Origin: Nitrosarchaeum sp. | Lineage (GTDB): Archaea > Thermoproteota > Nitrososphaeria > Nitrososphaerales > Nitrosopumilaceae | Reading direction: 5' to 3' | Assembly (NCBI GenBank): GCA_003569705.1 | Contig: BGOU01000003.1 | Coordinates: 62,001-126,000, forward strand | Length of the DNA: 64,000 nt | In this document: in pieces, positions 23,965-33,453 of the stretch | Layout: the number at the start of each line of letters is the position of its first letter | How positions within the stretch are numbered: the first letter of the stretch is position 1 | The notes under the pieces: generated by a model | What the model saw: the letters and a program-made list of their open reading frames with translations, nothing else | What the model was told of the DNA's origin: nothing | The model's database searches: none | Translations under genes and position numbers: made by a program

Positions 23965-25632
23965 TTATTGCTCAATTTTCATTATTCCCTCTTTGATCAA
24001 ATATTGTATACCTTGAACAAATGATTTATCATCAATTTTACCATCTGACCACCATCCAGCATTGTTTTTAATCCAAGATGGAATTTGATTGCTTCCTGAT
24101 GATGAGCCTTGAGAAGTTTGTGGGATTTTCATTATTTTTTCTTTAATTAAATATTGAATTCCCTGTACAAATGATTTATCATCAATTTTACCATCTGACC
24201 ACCATCCAGCATTGTTTTTAATCCAAGATGGAATTTGATTGCTTCCTGAACCGTCTGTATTAGGGGATGGAGTTTGATTGCTTCCTGAACCTATATCAAA
24301 AGATGTACTAGCTATTCCAGCAAATGTTTGTAAATTATCTAATCCATGACTAAAAATTGCCAACGTCATTTTGTATTTACCTACAGATTTGAAATTAAAT
24401 TCTGGTTTGTCAATACCTTCTGTAACAAGTATGCCGGGTCTATTAGGATCAGTATTTTTTGATTCATAGATTTTAGCTCCTGAAGAGTCTTCTATTCTGT
24501 AACCATATGTGACCCATTTTAGTAACTTGCTGTTTTTATCAAAAAAGGTTATCTCAAATGGTATTTTTTCGCCCGAAATTAATTTAGAGTCATATTGCAC
24601 TCTAGCAAATGCACCACTATCAAATTTAATATCAAATGAATTTTTTTCTCCCATCAAACCAGTATCTGGAGATAGACTGAATTCCATTGTTTTTGTTCCA
24701 GGTTTGTTAATTTTTGCTATATCCAAAATGTTTTCTTTGCTTAACAAAAAGTGAAGAATTAACGTATTATCCATTGAGTATGGATCAGCAATTAACATTC
24801 TTCCGGTAACAGGAAATCCATTTACATATGCTTTGTAGGTTCCAGCTTGTGAAAATTCTTTAAATGAAGTTGGAAAATGAATTTCTTCATGAACAAAAAT
24901 GTTTTGTGTTTCTAGTCTTGATGTATCCCAGTTAAATGGCATTGAAAATGAGACTGATTTTTTGGTTTCATCATAGTTAAAATTATTTATTTTATCATAA
25001 TATGATGTAACAGTCAAATCATAAGATTTGCCTCCAGTTGAAACTACTTGATCAAAAATATCTCCAACACTAAGCCAAGAATCGAATCGTGGTGCATCAG
25101 ATTGAATAAAGATATTTTTGTCATGATCTATCCCAAAAATTTCTATTTCAAAATGGTACAATCCTGCATCAAGTAAAATAGGAGCCTTTACAGTAATTTT
25201 ATCATTTATTGAAGTCCATCCTCCTTGAAATGGTTCTTCATCACCATACACAATAACATCATTTACATCTAGATCTTCAGATTGAATTTTAATGCTTAAA
25301 TTACCAGAATGTGTATGAAACAAATCTCTCATCAAAAGTTTTCCGTCTTTGTCAACCGTCACAAAAAATGATGTATGTTTGATTGTTTCTCCCGTTTTAG
25401 CATCAAAAAGACGTAATTCTAAAAATTTATCACCAACTGTATCTTTGGTAAGAATTGGTGGGCTAATTTTGATAAACAAACTAGCATCTCTATCACCTAC
25501 ACTTGCCGGAGGAAGATTTTCTTGTGTAAAACCATCACCATAAACATATGAAGGAATCTGTGAAATTATCAATAGAGATATAGAAAAAATCAGAACAGTA
25601 GAATTATTCATAATAATATCTAATTTGGACAT
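23965..25632 (-). CDS. Secreted beta-sandwich protein with two near-identical WIK-WW repeats
   Basis: A 555-residue protein with a signal peptide (about 10-32, ending YVYGDG; ATG at 25632, alternative at 25611). Its ectodomain parallels the 21621 protein: GLYHFEIEI, YYDKINNFNYD, FSMPFNW and VHEEI. The C-terminus carries two repeats (IPSWIKNNAGWW followed by FVQGIQYLI) joined by Ser/Gly/Asn-rich linkers. An 83-bp stretch is exactly repeated at DNA level, so the second copy arose recently or is kept by recombination. The function is unknown. Confidence 0.72.
   Translation of the reverse strand: MSKLDIIMNNSTVLIFSISLLIISQIPSYVYGDGFTQENLPPASVGDRDASLFIKISPPILTKDTVGDKFLELRLFDAKTGETIKHTSFFVTVDKDGKLLMRDLFHTHSGNLSIKIQSEDLDVNDVIVYGDEEPFQGGWTSINDKITVKAPILLDAGLYHFEIEIFGIDHDKNIFIQSDAPRFDSWLSVGDIFDQVVSTGGKSYDLTVTSYYDKINNFNYDETKKSVSFSMPFNWDTSRLETQNIFVHEEIHFPTSFKEFSQAGTYKAYVNGFPVTGRMLIADPYSMDNTLILHFLLSKENILDIAKINKPGTKTMEFSLSPDTGLMGEKNSFDIKFDSGAFARVQYDSKLISGEKIPFEITFFDKNSKLLKWVTYGYRIEDSSGAKIYESKNTDPNRPGILVTEGIDKPEFNFKSVGKYKMTLAIFSHGLDNLQTFAGIASTSFDIGSGSNQTPSPNTDGSGSNQIPSWIKNNAGWWSDGKIDDKSFVQGIQYLIKEKIMKIPQTSQGSSSGSNQIPSWIKNNAGWWSDGKIDDKSFVQGIQYLIKEGIMKIEQ
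24017..24249. repeat. 83-bp exact direct repeat inside the 555-residue protein gene
   Basis: The segments 24017-24099 and 24167-24249 are identical over 83 bp and offset by 150 bp. They encode the core of the WIK-WW C-terminal module. The linker between them has diverged, and a shorter echo (TTTGATTGCTTCCTGA) follows at about 24273. Confidence 0.85.
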
Positions 25633-25659
25633 GTATGACTTGACAATTTAAAAATATCT

Positions 25660-26481
25660 CTATTTTTCATTCTGTGGATAGACTTGTGGTTTGACTATAC
25701 TTAGTGAAATTGCATGATCATCTATCATGGAACCAACTCCTACTGAGACATTTTTTATCCTAATCTCTATTTTATCAAATTCATTTTCAGAAATATCATA
25801 TGTTGAAGATAAAATTTCCTTTACTTTTCTTTCAGTGTCAGATATTACATTTAGTTTTGAATTCAGTGTAACATCCAATGTAGTTTTTATCATCTGTTTT
25901 GGAATCTTGCCAGTTTCATCACTAATTATATAAAAGGATATTTTTTCAAGAACTACTTCATGTGGTAATGTATCCAAGGCATTTGCAGTAAAGAAGACTT
26001 GGACATCTAACAAGTTTATGTCATCTAAAGAATATTGAACTACAGTATTTGGATTAGCAGGATTATAATTTTGAGGGATTGTAACATATACAAATCCTCC
26101 TACTTGAGTATTATTTTCTAAGCCTATTACTTTTTTAATATCTCTACAATCAAGTCCTGTTGATTTTTGATGATCTAGTGTCATTAAAGTTGAATGAGAT
26201 GTTGGTCCATCATTTACCGATACAGTCCATAAGAAAGAAATTTTAGATAATTGTTTGTTAGTAATACTGATATCGGTATTATAGTGGCCTGGTCGTAGTG
26301 GGCCGTTATCATCTATAATAGAACCGCATACAAATTTTGCCACATATGTTATGTCCTTATTGTCAGCACCAGAAATTACTTTATCTTCTGCAAAAATTGC
26401 ATCTAGATAAATTGGAGAAATAGTGAAAAAAATAATACTGAAAATCACAATCACATAAGAGTAAATAGAAAAATGGTTCAA
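25660..26481 (-). CDS. Secreted protein of unknown function
   Basis: A 273-residue protein with an N-terminal hydrophobic signal (about 8-30), then a beta-rich ectodomain with no recognised catalytic motif and two Cys (FVCGSI and LDCRDI) that could pair. The C-terminal third (STYDISENEFDKIEIRI) looks like a separate small beta domain. It lies 27 bp upstream of the 555-residue gene on the same strand and is probably cotranscribed with it. Confidence 0.6.
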   Translation of the reverse strand: MNHFSIYSYVIVIFSIIFFTISPIYLDAIFAEDKVISGADNKDITYVAKFVCGSIIDDNGPLRPGHYNTDISITNKQLSKISFLWTVSVNDGPTSHSTLMTLDHQKSTGLDCRDIKKVIGLENNTQVGGFVYVTIPQNYNPANPNTVVQYSLDDINLLDVQVFFTANALDTLPHEVVLEKISFYIISDETGKIPKQMIKTTLDVTLNSKLNVISDTERKVKEILSSTYDISENEFDKIEIRIKNVSVGVGSMIDDHAISLSIVKPQVYPQNEK

Positions 26482-26576
26482 GTTACAATACAGGATATTA
26501 TTTAGTTATTAATCTCTGTTACTATTGTAAAAGAATTAAATCAGAAAATAATTTGTTTTAGATTAATATTTAAAAA

Positions 26577-26613
26577 TTAACAAATATTTTTGCAGTTTAA
26601 CAAAATATTTTTG
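26577..26613. repeat. Tandem AT-rich 16-17-bp repeat in divergent promoter region
   Basis: TTAACAAATATTTTTG (26577-26592) and TTAACAAAATATTTTTG (26597-26613) are direct near-repeats with starts 20 bp apart, between the secreted-protein gene ending its 5' region at 26481 and the CFI-box gene at 26672. This could be a regulator site or simple AT-rich sequence. Confidence 0.3.
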
Positions 26614-26671
26614 AGAATCAAAAGACTAGATGAGCGTGTAATTTTTATTCATGTATCAAAAAAGAGAATTT

Positions 26672-27496
26672 ATGAGATTTCTAATCGCATTACTCTTAAT
26701 TCCATTATTAATCACTCCAGCATTTGCTCAAACAAACTCACAAACTCTACCAACAGAAAAAGGAACACTAGATGTTAAATTATCATATGATAAAATTGTT
26801 CCAGGAGACCAGACTAAACTTTTAATTGAATTTATCAATCCTCAAACAAAAAAAATTCAGGAACACGTTGATTATAAAATAACAGTTTCAAAAGATGGTA
26901 AAACAGTATTTGGACCAATACCATTAACTCATACTTCAGTAGGTTCAGTAAAAATTCCAGTTGAATTTGTTAATGAGGGAGTTTATTCTGTAGAATTTGA
27001 AATTGAAGGAATATTATTCCAACCAATTCCTTCCGAAAAGGTTTCATTTGATGTTACAGTTGGAGAATCTTTTGCACAACCTATACCAACTCCTGAAGAT
27101 AAAAAAGGTGGATGTCTAATTGCCACTGCAACATTTGGTTCCGAGTTATCTTCACAGGTGCAACAACTTAGAGAATTACGAGACAATACAATTCTAAATA
27201 CAAAATCTGGAATGGCATTCATGACAACGTTTAATCAATTTTATTATTCATTTTCACCAACAGTTGCAGACTTTGAAAGAGAACAGCCAATTTTCAAAGA
27301 AGTTGTTAAACTAACACTAACGCCAATGTTGACATCATTATCCATACTAAATCATGTCAATATTGATTCAGAACAAGAAATGTTAGGATATGGGATAGGA
27401 ATTATTTTGATGAATGTTGGAATGTATGTTGGAATTCCGGTCTTTGGAATTTTAAAAATATATCAGTTTAAAAGAAAAGAAGATTTACAATTATAA
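26672..27496 (+). CDS. Secreted protein with CFI-box-like C-terminal domain
   Basis: A 274-residue protein. The ATG at 26672 gives a classical signal peptide ending PAFAQT. A beta-sandwich domain (about 25-140) leads, after a Pro-rich linker, to GGCLIATATFGS and a helical region (VQQLRELRDNTIL, FYYSFSP) ending in a membrane segment and a basic tail. This C-terminus matches the CFI-box C-terminal domain (C-[FL]-I-A-T) common in these archaea, probably an anchoring or processing module. The function of the ectodomain is unknown. Confidence 0.72.
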   Translation: MRFLIALLLIPLLITPAFAQTNSQTLPTEKGTLDVKLSYDKIVPGDQTKLLIEFINPQTKKIQEHVDYKITVSKDGKTVFGPIPLTHTSVGSVKIPVEFVNEGVYSVEFEIEGILFQPIPSEKVSFDVTVGESFAQPIPTPEDKKGGCLIATATFGSELSSQVQQLRELRDNTILNTKSGMAFMTTFNQFYYSFSPTVADFEREQPIFKEVVKLTLTPMLTSLSILNHVNIDSEQEMLGYGIGIILMNVGMYVGIPVFGILKIYQFKRKEDLQL

Positions 27497-27508
27497 TTTC
27501 TAGTCAGG

Positions 27509-27520
27509 TTTTTATTTATG
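27509..27520 (+). promoter_or_regulatory. TATA box of the cupredoxin gene
   Basis: TTTTTATTTATG lies about 20-30 bp upstream of the ATG at 27539, at the archaeal TATA position for a nearly leaderless transcript. Confidence 0.45.
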
Positions 27521-27538
27521 TGAGCAAGACATGAGTTA

Positions 27539-28393
27539 ATGAAGACTATAAGATCTCTCTTCGTATTATTTGCCATTGTAGCAGGATTAGTTGCAATAAC
27601 ACCAGCTGCATTTGCAGATCATATGGAAGTTACAATTAGCACTGCACCAGGTTCCAATACACCAGGATGTGAAGATACTGCAGAAGGATGTTACCTTCCA
27701 AAAGAAGCAACAGCAGATGTTGGGAGTAAAGTAATATTTTCTAACACAGATACTGCCGCACATACATTCACAGCAGGTACTGCAGAATTAGGCCCATCTG
27801 GAGCATTTGATTCCGGTCTAGTAATTGTTGGAAGTTCATACGAATGGACACCAACAACTGCAGGCGAAGTACCATACTTTTGTATGGTTCATCCATGGAT
27901 GGCAGGATTAATTGTAGTACAAGAAGCAGGAGCAGATGATCATGATATGGTCAATGACGATGATATGGTCATGGACAATGCATCAACAAGTGGAATGTTA
28001 TCTGATGGCACAAAAGTTGAAATCTATGCTTCGGCATTAACTGCAGGTGAAAAAATGAACATCTCAGTTGATTTTGAAGATTCAAAACATGTCAACTATG
28101 ACATCATGGTAACACAAAATGGTGCAGAAATACTAAATGATATGGCTGCTCATTCACATGATGGAAAAGGTATGCATGAAACAGCATCACTTATCTCATC
28201 AGATCCAGTAGAGATCACCATTACCTTCCAAGGTTATGGAGTAGATGATCCAAAAACAGGACCTATCGGTGAACAAGTAGTATTCTCAAACATTGTTCCA
28301 GAATTTGGTACAATTGCAATGATGATACTAGCTGTTGCAATCATAAGTATTGTTGCCGTTACTGCAAAATCTAAAGTAATTCCAAGATTTTAG
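27539..28393 (+). CDS. Plastocyanin-like blue copper protein with PEFG sorting tail
   Basis: A 284-residue secreted cupredoxin. The signal peptide ends PAAFADH. Type-1 copper ligands are H75 (AAHTF), C115, H118 and M121 (YFCMVHPWM), with a likely C44-C51 disulfide. A His/Asp/Met-rich linker precedes a second beta domain (about 150-250). The C-terminus has PEFG at about 254-257, a hydrophobic helix and a basic end, matching the thaumarchaeal PEFG-CTERM sorting signal. It is a probable surface-bound electron carrier in the copper-based respiratory chain. Confidence 0.92.
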   Translation: MKTIRSLFVLFAIVAGLVAITPAAFADHMEVTISTAPGSNTPGCEDTAEGCYLPKEATADVGSKVIFSNTDTAAHTFTAGTAELGPSGAFDSGLVIVGSSYEWTPTTAGEVPYFCMVHPWMAGLIVVQEAGADDHDMVNDDDMVMDNASTSGMLSDGTKVEIYASALTAGEKMNISVDFEDSKHVNYDIMVTQNGAEILNDMAAHSHDGKGMHETASLISSDPVEITITFQGYGVDDPKTGPIGEQVVFSNIVPEFGTIAMMILAVAIISIVAVTAKSKVIPRF

Positions 28394-28407
28394 GAATTAA
28401 CTTTTTT

Positions 28408-29034
28408 CTATTTTCTTTTTATTAATGCAACTATTGCCAAGATTATTGCGGCTGCTGCAATAGACATACCAAAAATTGCAAAGTTATATGCTGCACCACC
28501 ATTAACATTTTCTGAACCATCTTTCATGGAGGAAATTTCTCTTTGTAGTGATGAGATTGCATTTTTGAGTACAGTTACATCTTGATTCGATGAGGAACCA
28601 CTAGTTTGTGGAAAATCTAAGACGGTAGTACTTCCTACATCTTCAACTGGAATTTGCACATCAATTGGAACTCCATTAATGTCTCCTTTCAAATCCATGA
28701 TGTATGTTCCAGTTTTTGTTGGAATTACAGGTGAAAAATAATATCCTATTTTTGGATCTGAATTTATATCAATTTTTTTAGAAATACCACCAAATAATGC
28801 AGTAACTTCTAGGTTTTTGAATGCGTTTGTAACTCCTTTGTATTGACCGGAAGTATCACCAGGTTCAGTTATTTTAAAAACAAAATCATTTCTAATTCCA
28901 ACTACCGGAGGTTCTAGTCCCCAACCTGCTTCAAGTTTGTAAGGTTTTACCTCAACTGTTGTATGAGCAAAAGATTGAGATACAAATCCAATAGAAAATA
29001 ACAGTACCATAAAACCTAAGATAATAACTTTCAT
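28408..29034 (-). CDS. Membrane-anchored extracytoplasmic protein, function unknown
   Basis: A 208-residue protein with a signal peptide (about 1-23, ending SFAHT), a beta-sandwich region with KTGTYIMDLKG, a short coiled stretch (LKNAISSLQREISSM) and one C-terminal membrane helix with a basic tail (IVALIKRK). The N-terminal HTTVEVKPY resembles CopC-like or YtkA-like secreted domains, but I cannot assign it. It is convergent with the cupredoxin gene and divergent from the CopC-CopD fusion gene, so a copper-related role is possible. Confidence 0.6.
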   Translation of the reverse strand: MKVIILGFMVLLFSIGFVSQSFAHTTVEVKPYKLEAGWGLEPPVVGIRNDFVFKITEPGDTSGQYKGVTNAFKNLEVTALFGGISKKIDINSDPKIGYYFSPVIPTKTGTYIMDLKGDINGVPIDVQIPVEDVGSTTVLDFPQTSGSSSNQDVTVLKNAISSLQREISSMKDGSENVNGGAAYNFAIFGMSIAAAAIILAIVALIKRK

Positions 29035-29137
29035 GACTGTTATTTCATTGTCACATGTTATTATCTTTACGTGAATTGGTACAAACTTCGAATTAAATGA
29101 AAACTGTTTAAATTGTCAAATATGACCTGAAAAGTAA

Positions 29138-31924
29138 ATGAGGAAATTTTTAATTATTTTACTTTTCATTTTATCAATGTCCATTCCATATGCTGCAGCT
29201 CATCCGTTTATTGTAGAGACTAGTCCAAATTTAGCATCAAATGCACCAGTAGGTACTACAAAAATTATTGCTCATTTTTCTGAATCAGTTGAACTTGATT
29301 TTAGCTCTCTTAAGGTATTAGATAGTAATGGAGAACAAATAGATAACAAAGATTCTAAATATTATGACGGTAATGATTCTCTGATTGTTACTACACCTCC
29401 ATTAGATAATGGGGTTTATACTGTAACTAGTAAAGTTCTATCAAAAGTTGATGGGCATCTTGTATCTGCCGCATTTATTTTTGCAGTGGGTGATGCGAAA
29501 ATTGATGTAGGATCAAGTCATAATCAAAATGTTTCTGAACTGGTATTTTTGCCTGAAGCAGGATCAAGATTTCCAGGTCTTGTAGGTCAAACCATTGTTT
29601 TAGGTGTTATAATTGCCTCAATGGTAATCTGGGGAACTCAAAATAAACAATTAATCAGAAAGGAATTAGACAAAATAGAATCTTTCCATCATGGAAAATT
29701 CATGACAATTACAGGTATTGGACTAGTACTAATTTTTGTATCAAATATTTTGATGTTAGCAATGCAAACCATAAGATTAGAAATTTCAGTTTTTGAAGTA
29801 ATTCAAACTAGTTTTGGAAATATGTGGCTGATCAGAATGATAATTACAGTTATTCTTCTTGGTTTGTGGTTTTGGATGGATAGAAAAAAAAGTCTGTCTA
29901 TGAAAAATAAAATTCCAATGCTTGCAGCTGCACTTGGATTGATTGGAACTTCAAGTTTGATTGGACACGGTGCAGCCAGTGGAGAGACACCTGCAGTTAT
30001 TCTAGATTATATTCATAATTTTGTGGCTGCAGTTTGGATCGGTGGCATAATTTATTTTGTATTTACGTTACTACCTACATTTTCACAATTAGAAGAAGCA
30101 AAACGTGAGAGGATGACTCTTGTTTTAATTCCAAGATTTTCAATCATGTTTATCATTGCAGTAGGAATTGTGATAATCACCGGACCAACATTGATGTGGT
30201 TTTTGGAAAGTGATGTAGGTTTAATCACCGGATCTATATATGGAAAATTAATTCTTGTAAAAATTTCAATTGCGGCAATTATGGTTGGATTGGGAGGATA
30301 TTTCCAGTTTAAGATTCAAAATAAGGCTGAAAAAGATTTACAGTTAGGATCTATTGCAGTATACAAGAAACTAAAAAGATCATTGAAATTCGATGTTGTA
30401 TTAGGAATTGCTCTTTTAGGGGTTGTTGCACTACTTACTAATGGAACATTACCAGAAGGAGAAATCAAACAAGTTGATGCTCAAAAAATTTCATATGATT
30501 TTGGTACAACAGAATTTTCAGAAAATATAAAATTTGATATTAAAATAACACCATTTTCTAGCGGTGCAAATTCAATTTTAGTCAAAGTTAGCGATCTGGA
30601 AAACAAGCCGTTGAATGATTCAAACGAAATCAAAGTAAAGATTTCCAATCCACAGAGAAATATTTCCCCAATAGAAGTACCCATGAAAATCATCAAACAG
30701 GAAGCAGGTAAACCAGTTGAATTTCAAGGAGAACTGACATTTGGATTTTCAGGCCAGTGGCAGGTGGAGATAGAGACTCAAAGAAATCAGAATGCAAATG
30801 AATCAATTTTGATGAATTTACTAGTCAAGCCGAGATTAACAGATCTTAAAACAGAAATCATAGAATACAAGTTACCTGAATCTTCAAAACCTCTTTACCC
30901 TTTGTATGATGGAAAGAATTCAATTTGGGTAAGTGATCCGTCTTCGCCTAGATTATGGCAATTCTCACTTGATACACAAGAATTTACATCATATTCATTT
31001 GACGGATTAACCACCATATTCCTTACACAAGATAATCAAGGAAAAATTTGGTTTACTGATACACCAAGAAATCAGATCGGGTATTTTGATCCAAGCAATA
31101 AACAAATTACCACAAAAAGTTTACCAAAAATAGCACCTGTGATTTCTGATAATATTCCTACTTTCATACAAGCAGATTTTGATGGAAATATTTGGATTTC
31201 AATTACCAACAAAGGTATGATTTTAAAATATCAACCAGAATCAGATACATTTGAAGAAATTAAGATGCCTGCGAGAGAATCACTACCATTTGCCTTGACA
31301 ATTGATGATGAAGGAAAAATTTGGTTTACTGAATCAGCCTCTGGTAAAATAGGATTTATCAATCCAAAAAATAATCACATTACAGAATTTACACCTGAAA
31401 AGCCTCTTGCGTCACCAGAGGCTTTAGTTTTTGATGATGAAGGGAATTTGTGGATTGCAGAACATACAGGTACGGCAATTACCAAATTCAATCCAATTCT
31501 TGAAACATTTGAGAGAATTTCAGTTCCAAATCAAGAAGCAGCGCCTAATGGAATGTCATTTGACAGATATGGAAATATTTGGATTGCAGAACATACGGTA
31601 GACAAGATTGCTGCATATGATCCATATAACAAAAATTTAATTGAGGTTCCAATTCTAACTGCAACATCGTTTGTACAATTTTCAACGTCTGATGATAAAG
31701 ACAATGTTTGGTTTGTTGAACAACAAGGAAACAAATTAGCAATGATAAAGACTACAGAAATTCCCATAACAGTATCTCAAATACCAAACACAGATAATTT
31801 TCAACTAAAATATACTGAGATTGTATCTCCATTAATTGCAATGGGAATAATTGCAACATCATTATTTTTTGTCAAAAGTCTAAAAGATAAAAGAAGATTA
31901 AATGAATTAATTATGTCTGGATAA
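29138..31924 (+). CDS. CopC-CopD-beta-propeller fusion protein
   Basis: A 928-residue membrane protein. The signal peptide (1-21) ends AAAHP, leaving an N-terminal His as in CopC. A CopC domain (about 22-118, with SPNLAS and VDGHL) is followed by about eight membrane helices of the CopD type (about 145-440), an Ig-like domain (about 445-570), a streptogramin-lyase/NHL-type beta-propeller (about 575-880; repeated GKIWFTE, GNIWIAEH) and a final membrane helix. CopC/CopD handle copper outside and across the membrane. A TATA-like TTTAAATT at about 29107 suits the ATG. Confidence 0.85.
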   Translation: MRKFLIILLFILSMSIPYAAAHPFIVETSPNLASNAPVGTTKIIAHFSESVELDFSSLKVLDSNGEQIDNKDSKYYDGNDSLIVTTPPLDNGVYTVTSKVLSKVDGHLVSAAFIFAVGDAKIDVGSSHNQNVSELVFLPEAGSRFPGLVGQTIVLGVIIASMVIWGTQNKQLIRKELDKIESFHHGKFMTITGIGLVLIFVSNILMLAMQTIRLEISVFEVIQTSFGNMWLIRMIITVILLGLWFWMDRKKSLSMKNKIPMLAAALGLIGTSSLIGHGAASGETPAVILDYIHNFVAAVWIGGIIYFVFTLLPTFSQLEEAKRERMTLVLIPRFSIMFIIAVGIVIITGPTLMWFLESDVGLITGSIYGKLILVKISIAAIMVGLGGYFQFKIQNKAEKDLQLGSIAVYKKLKRSLKFDVVLGIALLGVVALLTNGTLPEGEIKQVDAQKISYDFGTTEFSENIKFDIKITPFSSGANSILVKVSDLENKPLNDSNEIKVKISNPQRNISPIEVPMKIIKQEAGKPVEFQGELTFGFSGQWQVEIETQRNQNANESILMNLLVKPRLTDLKTEIIEYKLPESSKPLYPLYDGKNSIWVSDPSSPRLWQFSLDTQEFTSYSFDGLTTIFLTQDNQGKIWFTDTPRNQIGYFDPSNKQITTKSLPKIAPVISDNIPTFIQADFDGNIWISITNKGMILKYQPESDTFEEIKMPARESLPFALTIDDEGKIWFTESASGKIGFINPKNNHITEFTPEKPLASPEALVFDDEGNLWIAEHTGTAITKFNPILETFERISVPNQEAAPNGMSFDRYGNIWIAEHTVDKIAAYDPYNKNLIEVPILTATSFVQFSTSDDKDNVWFVEQQGNKLAMIKTTEIPITVSQIPNTDNFQLKYTEIVSPLIAMGIIATSLFFVKSLKDKRRLNELIMSG

Positions 31925-32728
31925 TAGTCCAGTAGATTTTATTCCCATTGTACATGCAAATATTCCAATTGCAAATAATACAATTGTTCCCGCTGGTGTT
32001 ATATCAAAAATATATGAGATTAATATTCCCGCAACCACAGAAAATATAGAAAAACTCATTGAAATTATTGCAGTTTGTTTGAATCCCCTTCCATACATTA
32101 TTGCAGTTACATTTGGAATTACAAAGAGTGCAGAAATTAGTAAAACACCAACTAGTTGTATCGAAGTTACAACAGTAATTCCTGCCATAAAGACAATAAG
32201 ATAATTGATTTTTTCAACTGGTACGCCACTGACTTTGGCCTGTTCTTCGTTAAATGTAGAGTAAAGAAGTTGGCGATATAGTAAAAGAATTACAATTAGA
32301 ATAATTCCTGTTAATGATAAAATCAGAATTGTGTCATTAACGCTAACAAGTAAGATGCTTCCAAAAAGAAAGCTGAAAATATCAAGAGTAAATCCTCCAG
32401 ATAACCCAATAATTACAAGACCTACAGCAATTCCTGATGATAAAAGAACTGCTATTGATGCATCTCCAGATATGTTGAATCTGTCTTTAATTCGTGTCAT
32501 AATTAGCGCACTAACTATTGAAACACCATATGCAGTCCAAAGTGGATAGATTCCTGCCATCAAACCTAATGCAATTCCACCAAATGATGAGTGGGCAATA
32601 GCGTCACCAAATAACGAATAACGTCTTAAGACTAAGAAAAGACCTACTATTGAACATAAAATTGCAATTGCAATACCTGAAATGATTGCTCTGTGCATAA
32701 AACTAAAAGTAAAAATTTCAAAAGTCAT
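31907..32728 (-). CDS. znuB: Metal (Zn/Mn) ABC transporter permease
   Basis: A 273-residue integral membrane protein with about eight helices of the ZnuB/MntB (ABC-3) family, marked by LVLRRYSLFGDAIAHSSFGG and the EAA-like coupling segment. It forms the channel of the importer with the ATPase and binding protein encoded upstream (2-bp gap). Its 3' end overlaps the convergent CopC-CopD gene by 18 bp. Confidence 0.92.
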   Translation of the reverse strand: MTFEIFTFSFMHRAIISGIAIAILCSIVGLFLVLRRYSLFGDAIAHSSFGGIALGLMAGIYPLWTAYGVSIVSALIMTRIKDRFNISGDASIAVLLSSGIAVGLVIIGLSGGFTLDIFSFLFGSILLVSVNDTILILSLTGIILIVILLLYRQLLYSTFNEEQAKVSGVPVEKINYLIVFMAGITVVTSIQLVGVLLISALFVIPNVTAIMYGRGFKQTAIISMSFSIFSVVAGILISYIFDITPAGTIVLFAIGIFACTMGIKSTGLLSRHN

Positions 32729-32730
32729 TT

Positions 32731-33453
32731 CTAATGATGATGCATGTGTTCCTGCATAGAAGCTTCAGAATATTGTTTTACAAGATCATCATTGCTAAAG
32801 AAATCATCAGATTCTCCATGAAAGAAAAGAGTTCGGTTAAGACAAGCAACATGATTTGCTAATTTATTTACTGCATCTAGATCATGGGAAGACCAAATTA
32901 TCGTAATGTTTTGTTTGGAGTTTAGTTCTTTTAAAATACTATAAAAAAGATCGATGCTTTGTTGATCTATACCTGTAACAGGTTCATCTAAAATCAAAAC
33001 TTTAGGATTGTTAACTAAGGCTTTTGCAATAAATACACGTTGTTGTTGTCCACCAGATAATTCACCTATTCTTTTTTTACTTAGTTCATGTATCCAAAGT
33101 TGTTGCAGGATTTCATCAATTTTACTTTCATCGGATTCTTTTTGTAATCCCATTTTAACAACATCATTAACTGTTGCAGGAAAGTTTTTCTCAAAGATTG
33201 GTTTCTGTGGTACATAACCAATCTCTTTAAGATAGTTTCTTGATTTTCTAATATCAGTACCAAAAAATTTGATTGTGCCTTTGTATTTTGTATTAAGACT
33301 AAGCATTGAAGCGAAAAGTGTGGATTTTCCTGCTCCGTTAGGGCCAATTATGCCTAGAAAGTCACCTTGATTAACCGTAAAACTAACATCATCTATAGCT
33401 TTTACATCAGGATATTCAATTGTAAGATGATCAATTTCAACTACCTTCAACAT
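32731..33453 (-). CDS. znuC: Metal (Zn/Mn) ABC transporter ATPase
   Basis: A 240-residue ABC ATPase with Walker A GPNGAGKST, signature LSGGQQQRV, Walker B VLILDEPVTG and switch His in WSSHD. The C-terminus ends in a Met/His tail (MQEHMHHH) that may sense metal. It overlaps the binding-protein gene by 7 bp and is followed 2 bp later by the permease gene, so the three form one operon. Confidence 0.93.
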   Translation of the reverse strand: MLKVVEIDHLTIEYPDVKAIDDVSFTVNQGDFLGIIGPNGAGKSTLFASMLSLNTKYKGTIKFFGTDIRKSRNYLKEIGYVPQKPIFEKNFPATVNDVVKMGLQKESDESKIDEILQQLWIHELSKKRIGELSGGQQQRVFIAKALVNNPKVLILDEPVTGIDQQSIDLFYSILKELNSKQNITIIWSSHDLDAVNKLANHVACLNRTLFFHGESDDFFSNDDLVKQYSEASMQEHMHHH

